Source: Lachnospiraceae bacterium (GTDB taxonomy: Bacteria > Bacillota > Clostridia > Lachnospirales > Lachnospiraceae). Taken from it: a stretch of 43,530 nt of DNA. The notes under the pieces were generated by a model. It saw nothing but the letters and a program-made list of their open reading frames with translations. It had not been told where the DNA came from and made no database searches. A program made the translations under genes and the position numbers. The DNA lies in the NCBI GenBank assembly GCA_031263035.1, contig JAISGP010000126.1, positions 1-43,530 of the forward strand, written 5' to 3'. Shown in pieces: positions 29,912-39,543 of the stretch (position 1 is the first letter of the stretch; every line of letters begins with the position of its first letter).

Positions 29912-30802
29912 TTATTTTTCTAGTTCTTTTTTTAATTTATTATATAATTTCTTCACACCTATTTTTTCATATAAATTTAAGGCTTGTTCAAAACTATTAA
30001 ATGCTTCTTGATTATTATTTAAGTTATAATAAATTTCTCCTAATATTCTAAAAGTTTTTGCTTTAGTATGAGGGGAGATATCGCTTGTTGAACATCTAAT
30101 CAATGGTTTAATCAGAACTCTATATAGTTCTTTGTTATTTTCGCATTTCAGAATATCATAATCAATTTGAATTTGGTTGAATAAAGAGTAATTTTTTAAA
30201 TCATCGTATTTCTTTTCATCTAATTCGCTACTCTGGAGATTGGAATCAGAAACCTCATCAATTAACTCTCCTTCGAAATTATAAGTATATTGATGTTTAT
30301 TATCATGATGAATAATTATTAATTTAGACTTTTCATTTATACTAATTGGTTTAGGCCATTTGTTATCAAAGAACATTTTAAATAATAGCTCTTTTGTATT
30401 TATATTGAAAAAGAATAGTTTATATCCATCTTTTGCAGTTTTAGTATTAGATGTTCTGAAAATAGCATATTTGCCATTTTCTGAAATATAAGTATTGGTA
30501 ATGAATGCGTCTGATTCTTTCTCTAATAAAACATTTCCATTTTTACTAATAACATAAAATAAATGTTTATTTTTAGGCCAAACCAAATTATCCATTAATG
30601 CAAATGTTCCATTATTAGCTATTGCGGCATTACTTGGTTTTTTCATTTCACCAGAGAGAATAAGTTTTTTATCTTCATATAGCTTAAAATATGGAGGAAT
30701 GAGGTTTAATATATATTTTTCATTAGGTGATTTTGGATCAAGATTTCCGAAAATTTCTTTTTCAAAATCAGATTTATGAGTCCTTATTTTCAAGATTACC
30801 AA
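29912..30802 (-). CDS. Beta-propeller plus TPR-like cargo protein (296 aa)
   Basis: Minus strand, from TTG 30802 (SD-like GAGGATGG) to 29912, overlapping the end of its partner. Residues 50-190 show repeated blade-like segments (IANNGTFALMDNLVW, SENGKYAIFRTSN, FFFNINTKELLFKMFF). The last 70 residues have a TPR-like unit (FRILGEIYYNLNNNQEAFNS, FEQALNLYEKIG). Such proteins bind other proteins. Placed against the tail operon, the pair 29912-31494 is a typical cargo (moron) insertion expressed in the dormant provirus. Function unknown. Confidence 0.6.
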   Translation of the reverse strand: MVILKIRTHKSDFEKEIFGNLDPKSPNEKYILNLIPPYFKLYEDKKLILSGEMKKPSNAAIANNGTFALMDNLVWPKNKHLFYVISKNGNVLLEKESDAFITNTYISENGKYAIFRTSNTKTAKDGYKLFFFNINTKELLFKMFFDNKWPKPISINEKSKLIIIHHDNKHQYTYNFEGELIDEVSDSNLQSSELDEKKYDDLKNYSLFNQIQIDYDILKCENNKELYRVLIKPLIRCSTSDISPHTKAKTFRILGEIYYNLNNNQEAFNSFEQALNLYEKIGVKKLYNKLKKELEK

Positions 30803-31494
30803 CCATCCTCTTCGACATAACTCGCATTTTCATTAATAATTTCTGAAACGATATTTCGGTAATCAATTTTATAGAATAATATATTTTTACCTTCACCAAG
30901 GTCAATAAAATTACCTCCCATTTTTTTAATATCACTCCATGGTATTTTAACAGTTTCAGTTTTATTACTAATGACAATTCCCTTTTGAGCTATTTTTAAT
31001 CTACCACTTTCACCCATTACCATCTTAGAAGTAGTGGTTTGATTGTTTGCCCCTAATGCACTACCTACAACTGCTCCAGTAACTCCAAAAAGTAAACCTC
31101 CACCTAAAGCCCCAAGTCCTGCATTATTAGTTGTGCTTTCTTCTTGTTTCAAAAATACAATAGTAATTTCTTTTCCATTAAGAATATCTTCTTTGATACT
31201 CAATTCTCTTTCATTTATAATCTCTTTATACTCTTCATTTGATAAACACATATTTCTTAATTCAGATTCATTATATTTAAGTATTGCACCTCCTCTACGA
31301 AAGCTTGTAACATCTTTTAACATTTGCATTTGTTCAGAATTAAAATATTTTTCTTTTTTTAATTTTTTACTTGCATATTTCTTAATCTTATTCACTTTCA
31401 TTCCTTTACTCAAATCACTTGCATTAATATATTCTTCAACTGCATTTTTCAGTTTTAAATTATAGTCATCATTTTTATTAAACAATCCCATCAT
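30796..31494 (-). CDS. Membrane-associated cargo protein with glycine zipper and PH-like domain (232 aa)
   Basis: Minus strand, ATG 31494 or 31491 after AAAGGGGATTGG. The N-terminus is a charged helical region. Residues around 128-152 (GLGALGGGLLFGVTGAVVGS) form a glycine-zipper membrane segment. The C-terminus (GRLKIAQKGIVISNKTETVK, IPWSDIKKMGGNF) resembles a bacterial-type PH domain. First gene of the inverted two-gene operon. Domain layouts of this type occur in membrane-sensing or anti-virus proteins, but no specific family is recognised. Confidence 0.6.
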   Translation of the reverse strand: MMGLFNKNDDYNLKLKNAVEEYINASDLSKGMKVNKIKKYASKKLKKEKYFNSEQMQMLKDVTSFRRGGAILKYNESELRNMCLSNEEYKEIINERELSIKEDILNGKEITIVFLKQEESTTNNAGLGALGGGLLFGVTGAVVGSALGANNQTTTSKMVMGESGRLKIAQKGIVISNKTETVKIPWSDIKKMGGNFIDLGEGKNILFYKIDYRNIVSEIINENASYVEEDGW

Positions 31495-31591
31495 CCAATC
31501 CCCTTTAAATTAATTAACTTATTCTTATATTTTTCATTTCTTATTAAATTTTTCATTATTACATTATTATAAAAAAAGAGTTCTGGTTACT

Positions 31592-34500
31592 ATGGCTAAA
31601 CTACAAATCGTATTAGAAGTCATTGGTAATGCTATGAAAGCATTAGGTGAAGTCAATGATGAAGTAGACAATATCATTAAAAATGCAGATATTGACCTTG
31701 AAATCAATGCCCAAGACAATGCTAGCGACGAAATAGAAAAAATTAAAAACAAAGCAGATAACCTTCCTGACGAACCAGCTGAAATTAAGATAGAAGCACT
31801 TGACGAAGCTACTAAAGAAATCGAAAGGATTAAGTTAGAATATGAGGAATTAAAATCTCTTGCACCGCCAGAATTACATGTTCAGATTGAAGAAGAAGCT
31901 TCTAAAAAAATAGATGAAATCAAGAACAAAGCTATGGATTTAGCAGGTGTATCACCTAATATTAAAGCAATGGTTGATAGTTCAGCTTATGATGACTTAG
32001 GCAGTATTCAACAAAAAGCTGAAGGTCTTGATGGATTATCCCCTAAAATAAAACCAGTTGTAGATGGTGATGAAGCAATAGCTTCATTAGATGCAATCAC
32101 AAATAAAGTTGAAGGTCTCGATGGATTAAGTGGAGTTATAGCTGGAGCAATAGCTGGAATGGGTTTAGAACAAATGCTAAACCAAGGGGTAGACACAGCT
32201 ACAAATCTTGATAAATCATGGAGAAACTGGGTCGGAAGTTTACAACAATCAGGCAAAAGCTTTGCTGAAGCAACAAAAGGAGCAGATAGATTCAAAAGTA
32301 AAGTTAATGAATTAGCTGCTGCTGGTCAATCAAATGATTCAATGTTTAAAAATATTGCAGGATTAGCTATAAATCTTAATAATAATATCTCTGATTCAAC
32401 ATTACAAATGACTGAAAATGTTGTAGCAGGATATGAATTATTAGGAGCTCGCTCTGGAGCTACTATTTATGAGATGGAAAAAGAACTTAAAAATTTCCTA
32501 TCTACTGGAGAATTAGGTTTAATGCAAGATACTCTTTCATCTTTAAGTGATCCTCAAAAATGGATAGGATTACTTGAAGGTGCTGATACTGTTGATGAAA
32601 GAATCAAAGTATTAAGGGACATGATGGAAGAAGAGGGAATTATGGGGGCTTTAAATATTGATGCTCCTAGTAAATCTATTGATTTGTTAAAAGCTACTTT
32701 TGAAGCTAAAATGACAGATATAGGTACTTTTTTAATAACTACTTTTAAACCTGTTGCTGACTTCTTTTTATGGCTTGATGGAGCAACTGGTGGAGTTTCT
32801 ACTACCATAATGTCTATTGTTGGTGTGTTTGCATTATTAACTGTAGGTATTATTGGCGTAGCTTCAATGATAACTACAATGCTAATACCTGGTTTAACAG
32901 CATTAGGAATAACATCTGCTTTTAATATTGTGTCGACAATTGGTTTAGGCGGTGCATTAGATTTAGCAGCCCTTAGTGTTGTTGCATATGCCACAGGCGC
33001 ATCCACTGCTACTGTCGCTTCAACTGGTTTATGGGCTTCAATAGTACCTTTATTAGTAGCAGCTGCACCATTTATAGCTATTGCATTAGCTATTGTTGGC
33101 GTAGTTGTAGCTATTCAAGAGCTTGGCAAGTATATGGGTTGGTGGTCAGACTGGGGAACAATGATTGAATCATTTAGTGCAGGCATTCAAAGATTATGGT
33201 CTGCTTTTATTAATAATCCTGGAGTAGTTGCTTTCATACAGTCAGTTAAAGAAGCATGGGATGGATTTGTAACAACAATCATGCAATATCTACAACCAAT
33301 TATAAGTGCTTTTCAAGGATTTTGGAATATGATATTCCCTCCACAGACTGGAGAGTTTGATATTGTAAGGGCAATCATAGATGCTTTTGGAATGTTAGGT
33401 AATGTTGTAGGTCAGGTAATTACTACAATAGCTCCTTTTGCAACATTTATATTCGATGTAATGGTAATGCCACTTAGAATACTTGGTAGTGTTCTTGGAC
33501 CAATAATTGGCTTTTGGGTTTCATTTATAACTGAATTAAGTCGTTTAGTTAGTGGTGAAATTGACATTGGAACTTTCATCGCCAATATAGTAACTCACTT
33601 AACTAATATGGTTACTCTTATTGGAACAAATCTTTATAGTGCATTTATGGGATTTATTAATAGTTTCTTATCTGTTTTTAGTGGATTACCAGGTCAAATA
33701 TGGAATTTCCTTGTTATGGTAGTTACAAACATAGCTAATTTCTATATAAGTGTTTATAGTTGGGCTATAAAAACAGGTATTGGGTTTGTAACAGGAATAA
33801 TATCTTGGATTAAACAATTACCTGGTAAGATTTGGACTTGGTTAATTAATACTATTAGTAGAATTAGTAATTTTGTTTCTCAAGGAATAGCTAAAGCCAG
33901 ACAAGTAGGATCTGGTATTGTAAATGGAGTTATAAATTTTGTAACTGGATTGCCTGGTAAAGTTTATAATGAATTCTTGAATATAGGTCAAAGAATATTA
34001 TCAGCAGGTTCTGGTATTGTTGAGAAAGCTAAACAAGTTGGTAAGAACATTGTTGATGGAATAATGAATGCAATGGGTATTCATAGTCCTGGTTTTATTC
34101 AAAACAATATAGCTAATGAGTTTATGGCATTACCAGGGAGAATTATTAGTGTTGCTGGTGATGCATTAGAAGCAGCTAAAACAGTTGGAAACAGTATTCA
34201 GTCTGGTTTTGGAACACAAAACTTAGATATTACTGCTAACCCTTACACTAAAGAAGAGGGTAGTAATACTAGGATTTATGATGTTGATACTACTGGTGCT
34301 GAAGGGAAATTCACTACTTTACAAGACACAATAGCTAACACTGCTCTTGGTGTTGGTACTAGTATAGCTAATATGAATAATAGTATTCTTGGTTTGAATA
34401 CTAATTTAAACACTAATAGTTCTACTATGACAAGTACTTTTTCCAATATGGGTAGTACAATAGCTACTACATTGAATAATTTAGCAAGTAGTAATCGTCT

Positions 34501-35833
34501 TAGTTGGGATAATGTTAATGCTACTACTAATAGTAATCTTAAAAATATCCGTTCTGGTACTAATACTGTTACTAGTCAAATGATGAAAGCTTGGCAGATT
34601 ATGGGCTCAAGTTTAACTAATACTGCAGGTAATATTCGTTCCAAATCTTATGCTAAATTTAATAGTTTGCATAAGAGTATTAGTAGTTTTTATAATCAGT
34701 TAGCTAGTGCAAGGTTTAGTAGTGGAGGATTGACTGCAGGAGCACCTCCAGGAGCAGGCATACTTAGTTTGTTTAATGCACCTATTGGAAGAAGACCTTC
34801 ATCTAGTAGAACTGGAGGTAAATTATCAACTAATCGTTCTAAAACAACAATGGGTGGTGCAGGCGGTCCCTCAAATAGTAATTTTTTATCTGCAATAAAA
34901 GATGTTTCATCTAAGAAAATATTTAGTCTTTTAGACCTTGCTAGAACTAGTAAATATGCTAGACAACAATTAGAATCTATACTTTTCAGTCATGGGCTTA
35001 CTTATGAAGATATACTTGCTAATCCTTTTGGAACAGTGGATGCTAATGTTAAAAGCATTTACAATAAAGGTAGAGAGTATGGTGTTGGTGACCCTTATTT
35101 TTTAGGTGTTCGTATTCCTACAAACTGGAAAGCTAAAGATTTTGAAAATGGTAATCCGTCAATGGGTAGTTTTGAATCAATATTAAGTGCTGTTATAGGT
35201 GCTAGAGGTCTAAGTTATGATTTTTACTTTGGTGATGGCAAATCTAACCAAGGTGTTTGGGATAGTGGCTTATGTAACTGTTATGATGGTGCCCAGCTTA
35301 TTGTAGAGATAGCTGACATGTTAGGACAAAGTGGAAGCTTAATTAATGGTTATTGGGGTAGCATTCCTCACACTGCAGCTAAGATTGGAGGTAAAATATT
35401 TGATATGACACAATTCCAAAATCGTGGCGTTTGGAGAGGATCATCAGGTGTTAGTTTTGGAGGAGCAGGTAACGGCAATGGTATTTTCGATACTATGGTT
35501 AGTTTATTAGAAAAGATTGTTGATTTCTTCACTCCTACAAGTTCATCAAGTAATCCTGTCTTAGATATGAGTTCAGGTAACTTCTTTAATCCAAGTAATG
35601 GTCAGTATGTTGATAATACTGAAGTGGTTGTGAGTAAAGGAGCTATACAAGTAACTAGTAGTCCTGTTATTCATATTGATAATAGTAATGGAAATCTTGA
35701 TGAAGAAAAAATAGCTAAATTATCAGCTGAAGAAATTGAAAAATCATTGAATGATTCAGCATTTATCAATAAGCTAGTTAAAGCATTACAAGCACGAGAT
35801 AATAATTTAAGAAGATTTGGAGGTAGAGGTTAA
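31592..35833 (+). CDS. Tape measure protein with embedded Cys-His-Asp peptidase domain
   Basis: 1413 residues, the largest complete gene. The N-terminus is a coiled coil with two EGLDGLS units. Hydrophobic segments around 400-520 (TTIMSIVGVFALLTVGIIGV) are the part that inserts into the host membrane. LPGxIW repeats and the GIHSPGFI motif near 825-840 are typical of tape measures. The C-terminal part holds a transglutaminase-fold peptidase resembling pseudomurein endoisopeptidases: LCNCYDGAQL with C1230 (or C1228), IPHTAAKIGGK with H1260 and FDMTQF with D1271. It sets tail length and probably opens the pseudomurein wall during DNA entry. Confidence 0.8.
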   Translation: MAKLQIVLEVIGNAMKALGEVNDEVDNIIKNADIDLEINAQDNASDEIEKIKNKADNLPDEPAEIKIEALDEATKEIERIKLEYEELKSLAPPELHVQIEEEASKKIDEIKNKAMDLAGVSPNIKAMVDSSAYDDLGSIQQKAEGLDGLSPKIKPVVDGDEAIASLDAITNKVEGLDGLSGVIAGAIAGMGLEQMLNQGVDTATNLDKSWRNWVGSLQQSGKSFAEATKGADRFKSKVNELAAAGQSNDSMFKNIAGLAINLNNNISDSTLQMTENVVAGYELLGARSGATIYEMEKELKNFLSTGELGLMQDTLSSLSDPQKWIGLLEGADTVDERIKVLRDMMEEEGIMGALNIDAPSKSIDLLKATFEAKMTDIGTFLITTFKPVADFFLWLDGATGGVSTTIMSIVGVFALLTVGIIGVASMITTMLIPGLTALGITSAFNIVSTIGLGGALDLAALSVVAYATGASTATVASTGLWASIVPLLVAAAPFIAIALAIVGVVVAIQELGKYMGWWSDWGTMIESFSAGIQRLWSAFINNPGVVAFIQSVKEAWDGFVTTIMQYLQPIISAFQGFWNMIFPPQTGEFDIVRAIIDAFGMLGNVVGQVITTIAPFATFIFDVMVMPLRILGSVLGPIIGFWVSFITELSRLVSGEIDIGTFIANIVTHLTNMVTLIGTNLYSAFMGFINSFLSVFSGLPGQIWNFLVMVVTNIANFYISVYSWAIKTGIGFVTGIISWIKQLPGKIWTWLINTISRISNFVSQGIAKARQVGSGIVNGVINFVTGLPGKVYNEFLNIGQRILSAGSGIVEKAKQVGKNIVDGIMNAMGIHSPGFIQNNIANEFMALPGRIISVAGDALEAAKTVGNSIQSGFGTQNLDITANPYTKEEGSNTRIYDVDTTGAEGKFTTLQDTIANTALGVGTSIANMNNSILGLNTNLNTNSSTMTSTFSNMGSTIATTLNNLASSNRLSWDNVNATTNSNLKNIRSGTNTVTSQMMKAWQIMGSSLTNTAGNIRSKSYAKFNSLHKSISSFYNQLASARFSSGGLTAGAPPGAGILSLFNAPIGRRPSSSRTGGKLSTNRSKTTMGGAGGPSNSNFLSAIKDVSSKKIFSLLDLARTSKYARQQLESILFSHGLTYEDILANPFGTVDANVKSIYNKGREYGVGDPYFLGVRIPTNWKAKDFENGNPSMGSFESILSAVIGARGLSYDFYFGDGKSNQGVWDSGLCNCYDGAQLIVEIADMLGQSGSLINGYWGSIPHTAAKIGGKIFDMTQFQNRGVWRGSSGVSFGGAGNGNGIFDTMVSLLEKIVDFFTPTSSSSNPVLDMSSGNFFNPSNGQYVDNTEVVVSKGAIQVTSSPVIHIDNSNGNLDEEKIAKLSAEEIEKSLNDSAFINKLVKALQARDNNLRRFGGRG

Positions 35834-35834
35834 T

Positions 35835-36656
35835 ATGGAACAATTAACTGTAAGACCTAGAGAAGTAAATATTCATGGAAACATCATATCTAATGAATTA
35901 GGATACATTGGTAATTTAAACTTTTTTGAAAGTAAATATTGTACTATTTCTAAAATAGAACCCGTTCAAGGAGAATTAATAAACCAAGAACACAGTATCT
36001 ATGGCATACAATTACAAAAAAATATTAATTGTGTTAATTATTTTAGTAAAGCTATGCAATACTGCACAAATGATAATAGCGTGAATGTTTTATTATGTGA
36101 TCATTTAGAAATGGGTGATGAAGTAAATGAAATAGTATACAACCCAATAGTCGGTGTTACTGATATATTTGATATGATCCAGTATGATAAAGGATATGTT
36201 TTCACTGTGAAAGAAGATTATATTGATTCTGAATCAGGTGTTGATCCTGATTCTCCTTATTTTTTAGTATTGCATGATAATAATACAGGGGTAGCTATTC
36301 TTGAAAATAGTTCTACTGTTTGTTATAGTTGTGAATATTTAACTACTCTTGACATTAGTAGTGTTAGTGTGAATTTAGTTTTCCTTAATAGTGAAGGTCA
36401 CGTTATTAGTTTATCTGAGCCTGTTAGTCTTATGAATAGTCTTGAAGGTAAACCTTACAGGGTTAAAATAACTGAAAATATTCCAAATGATGCTTCTTTT
36501 GTTAGTGTTGAATTTAGAGTTCCTGAGGGTCTAGAACCTAATCAAGAGATAAGAATTAGTAAAAATTGTTTATTATTTGATATGGATTATGATTTATTTG
36601 TAAGAAATACTGAAGATGAAGAAATCCAAGATGAAGAAGATGAGGCAGGTGATTAG
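35835..36656 (+). CDS. Tail or baseplate protein of unknown function (273 aa)
   Basis: TGGAGGTAGAGGTTAAT places the start at ATG 35835; the frame is open from 35817. Mostly beta: LGYIGNLNFFESKYCTISKI, YSCEYLTTLDISSVSVNLVF, YRVKITENIPNDASFVSVEF, with an acidic tail. It lies between tape measure and the Dit-like gene, where distal tail components are encoded. No specific family is recognised. Confidence 0.55.
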   Translation: MEQLTVRPREVNIHGNIISNELGYIGNLNFFESKYCTISKIEPVQGELINQEHSIYGIQLQKNINCVNYFSKAMQYCTNDNSVNVLLCDHLEMGDEVNEIVYNPIVGVTDIFDMIQYDKGYVFTVKEDYIDSESGVDPDSPYFLVLHDNNTGVAILENSSTVCYSCEYLTTLDISSVSVNLVFLNSEGHVISLSEPVSLMNSLEGKPYRVKITENIPNDASFVSVEFRVPEGLEPNQEIRISKNCLLFDMDYDLFVRNTEDEEIQDEEDEAGD

Positions 36657-36659
36657 ATA

Positions 36660-39530
36660 ATGGCGACTAAAACTGTTGAACCAAGAAGGATTTCAAATGT
36701 TAATGGAAATGATATTCCTTATCGTGCTATGACTAATGTTTCAGCTTTGACTCCTGGTGCAAGTGGTGTTGCAACATGGGGTTCAAGTAATCCTGGAAGT
36801 AGTTATCAAAATGCTATTGCCGGGAAAAATGGGTCTCGTCGTTGCCCAAGTCGTATTGATTGCACTAATTACCAAGCAGAATTACCTGCAAATGCAAGAG
36901 TAACTGCTATTGGTGTCCAATATCACTATGATAAAGTTAGTTATTCTTCTGAAACAGCCTATCCTGATATTCGTTCCCCTACCATTGATTTATTAGGTGT
37001 GAATGTAGGTGCTAAAACTGGAAATGCTCCTCCAAGAGCAACAGCAAGTAATAAAACTTTTAGTGTTTCTTGGACTGGCTTAAATCTTAAAGGTAGTGAT
37101 GTTAATAAAACTGATTTTGGTGTTGCTTTTAAATTACCATGTAATAGAAATGATGATCCTGGTTATATCAGAATGAGTTATTTGAGAGTTGTTATTACTT
37201 ATGTTGCTGAAAATTACATTCCTACTATAACATCTTCTCCTCAAAGTGCTGTTTATGGTAATAAATTCACAGCTACTTTTAAAATAAAAGAATCTAATAA
37301 AGCTATTCCTTCAGCTAATGTATCGGCTCAAATAACGATTCCATCAGGGTTACAAATAGTAAGAGTCATAAGTGTTAATGGAAGTTTTAACAGTTCAAAT
37401 AAGACATGGACTGCTAAAACAAGTAATTATAGTGCTACTTTACAATTAGAACTCTCAACAATTTCTAATAGTACAGGTGCTAAGAATTTAAAAATAACTA
37501 TAGGTAGTAATTCTTCACAAAAAACTATCACAATTCTTCCTATTACTTATTCTTGTAGTGCTACTATTTCTGGAAATACTTTAGAAATACCTTCTAATAA
37601 TCCAGATGAAGCTCAAACATTGTATTTGAATCTTAATTTTGGAAAAAATTCACCTATTGATTTTTACACAAGCATTAATATTAATATTAATATTCCCGAT
37701 AGTTTACAGATTAGTGATAGTAATATTTCATCAAAAATTGTAGGTGGAGTATATACCATACAAGCAAATAATACCAATAATGGTTGGATTAATAACAAAA
37801 ATACATTAACCATTCCTTTAATTGGAGTTACAGAAGGCGAATATGATATAACAATATCAAGTCCAAATATAACAGGTTCTTATACTTTTCATGTCATTGT
37901 TACAATGCCAGAACCTACTTCTGGCTTATATTATGGTGCTTTTCAACTTCCTCAATTTTCATATGACAATATGATAGATGGCGAAACTTATGTTTTTGGA
38001 TGTTTTGCTAAATACAATGGGAATAATATTATTAATGGAGCTAAAAACTTAAAAATAGTTTGTTTGAATGGTGATAGTGTTTCATGGTCTGAAAAAGTAA
38101 CTTCAGTTGATACTTGGGAGTTTTTAGAGATTGAATTTGAATATAATAGTATGTTCTCTGTTGAAATTCAAATGTATGGGGATTATTTAGATTATGGAAA
38201 TGGCACTCCTCTTTTTAGTAATTTTATACTAATGGAAAAAAGCTATTACAATGACAAATATCAAACACCCGCTTTATTTTTAGAACCTTTAGAAAACCTA
38301 TTAGAAACAAGTGAAGAAGAATCTTCGTTAATGTTTGAACCTCCAGAGAAGATAAGTTCAACAGAACATTATTTATCTGATTTTAATCTCACCCCATTAA
38401 AAGAAGCACATAATATTAAAATACAAGGCTTAGCTGTTGAAATAGATGTGGATTTCGAACAAGAAACAGGAGTTACAGTAGGTTTAGGAACTAAAGGGGA
38501 AAAGAAATATTTCTATGAATCCAGTTCTAATGTAAGTCCAGAAACTTATCATTTAACATTCGGCGGAAAATATGAAAACTGGACAATACCATTCAAAGAC
38601 CTTCCAGAATTCTTAAATAATGTAGAATTAGTTTTACAATTAGATGACGATCATGAACTTGACAATCCTTGCGAAATCAAAATTAATAATATTTCATTAG
38701 TAATTTATTATTCTGAAGATATTGCTACTCAATGTGGTTTTAGTATTGATGATATACATTGTAAATATTTCAACATTAATTGGTTAAATAACAAGCTTCC
38801 TGAAGGTGCTGAATGGGATGTTAATTTATTAAAAATTGATGGGGGCGATGGTGCTGAAGCAACAAGGGCTAATATCAAAGATAAATCAATAGAATTAGAG
38901 ATTGAATTTGAAGAAGATAATTTCAAAGACCTACAAAATCTTAAAGATTATGTCATTGATTATTTTACTCCATTAAGGGATCGTTTAAATAAACCTATTC
39001 CTAAAAAACTTGTTTTTGACCATCAAGACGATAGATATTATTCCTATATCTTAAATAACACTATTGATTTAGAATCAACAGGAGGCTCACTTAAAGGGTC
39101 TGTTGAACTTGTTATTCCTGATGGACTAAGTAGGTCACTTAACTTAGTAAGAAGTGAAGATGTAGGAAATGTTAAGTCACTCAGTAAAGTAGAACCTGTG
39201 GTTGAATTGATTTTAGGTGCTAATCCAGATAAAAAACCTGTTGTTGTTAAAGAAGCATATACTGGTCAAAAAGTTATTTTAACAGGTAGAGATTTAGGTC
39301 AATTAAGTGTCAGTGAGCCTGATTTGAATCGATTAGCAAGTGGAACTCGAATAAGAATAGATTCAGAAAATCTTGTTGTGAGTTATAAAGAAAATGAGGA
39401 ATGGAAATTATTACCTATTGAAAACATTGATTTAAGCAGTACTTTTTTCATTATTCAAAACGATTTCGATTTTAAAAGCGAATCTGAATATTGTACGATT
39501 AATGAAGTAAGTTATTACACAAAACATTAA
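36660..39530 (+). CDS. Distal tail (Dit-like) protein with N-terminal adhesin-like domains
   Basis: 956 residues. Residues 60-180 are a beta-sandwich (ANARVTAIGVQYHYDKVSYS, GYIRMSYLRVVITYV). About 185-420 contains two Ig-like adhesin units of the kind common in methanogen surface proteins (SAVYGNKFTATFKIKESNKA, ITYSCSATISGNTLEI). About 425-500 looks carbohydrate-binding. The C-terminal part (FTPLRDRLNKPIPKKLVF, YYSYILNNTIDLESTGGSLK, GSVELVIPDGLSRS) is the Dit/sipho-tail signature. It would form the ring below the tube and carry host-recognition domains. Confidence 0.65.
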   Translation: MATKTVEPRRISNVNGNDIPYRAMTNVSALTPGASGVATWGSSNPGSSYQNAIAGKNGSRRCPSRIDCTNYQAELPANARVTAIGVQYHYDKVSYSSETAYPDIRSPTIDLLGVNVGAKTGNAPPRATASNKTFSVSWTGLNLKGSDVNKTDFGVAFKLPCNRNDDPGYIRMSYLRVVITYVAENYIPTITSSPQSAVYGNKFTATFKIKESNKAIPSANVSAQITIPSGLQIVRVISVNGSFNSSNKTWTAKTSNYSATLQLELSTISNSTGAKNLKITIGSNSSQKTITILPITYSCSATISGNTLEIPSNNPDEAQTLYLNLNFGKNSPIDFYTSINININIPDSLQISDSNISSKIVGGVYTIQANNTNNGWINNKNTLTIPLIGVTEGEYDITISSPNITGSYTFHVIVTMPEPTSGLYYGAFQLPQFSYDNMIDGETYVFGCFAKYNGNNIINGAKNLKIVCLNGDSVSWSEKVTSVDTWEFLEIEFEYNSMFSVEIQMYGDYLDYGNGTPLFSNFILMEKSYYNDKYQTPALFLEPLENLLETSEEESSLMFEPPEKISSTEHYLSDFNLTPLKEAHNIKIQGLAVEIDVDFEQETGVTVGLGTKGEKKYFYESSSNVSPETYHLTFGGKYENWTIPFKDLPEFLNNVELVLQLDDDHELDNPCEIKINNISLVIYYSEDIATQCGFSIDDIHCKYFNINWLNNKLPEGAEWDVNLLKIDGGDGAEATRANIKDKSIELEIEFEEDNFKDLQNLKDYVIDYFTPLRDRLNKPIPKKLVFDHQDDRYYSYILNNTIDLESTGGSLKGSVELVIPDGLSRSLNLVRSEDVGNVKSLSKVEPVVELILGANPDKKPVVVKEAYTGQKVILTGRDLGQLSVSEPDLNRLASGTRIRIDSENLVVSYKENEEWKLLPIENIDLSSTFFIIQNDFDFKSESEYCTINEVSYYTKH

Positions 39531-39543
39531 TGGAGCGAGATTT

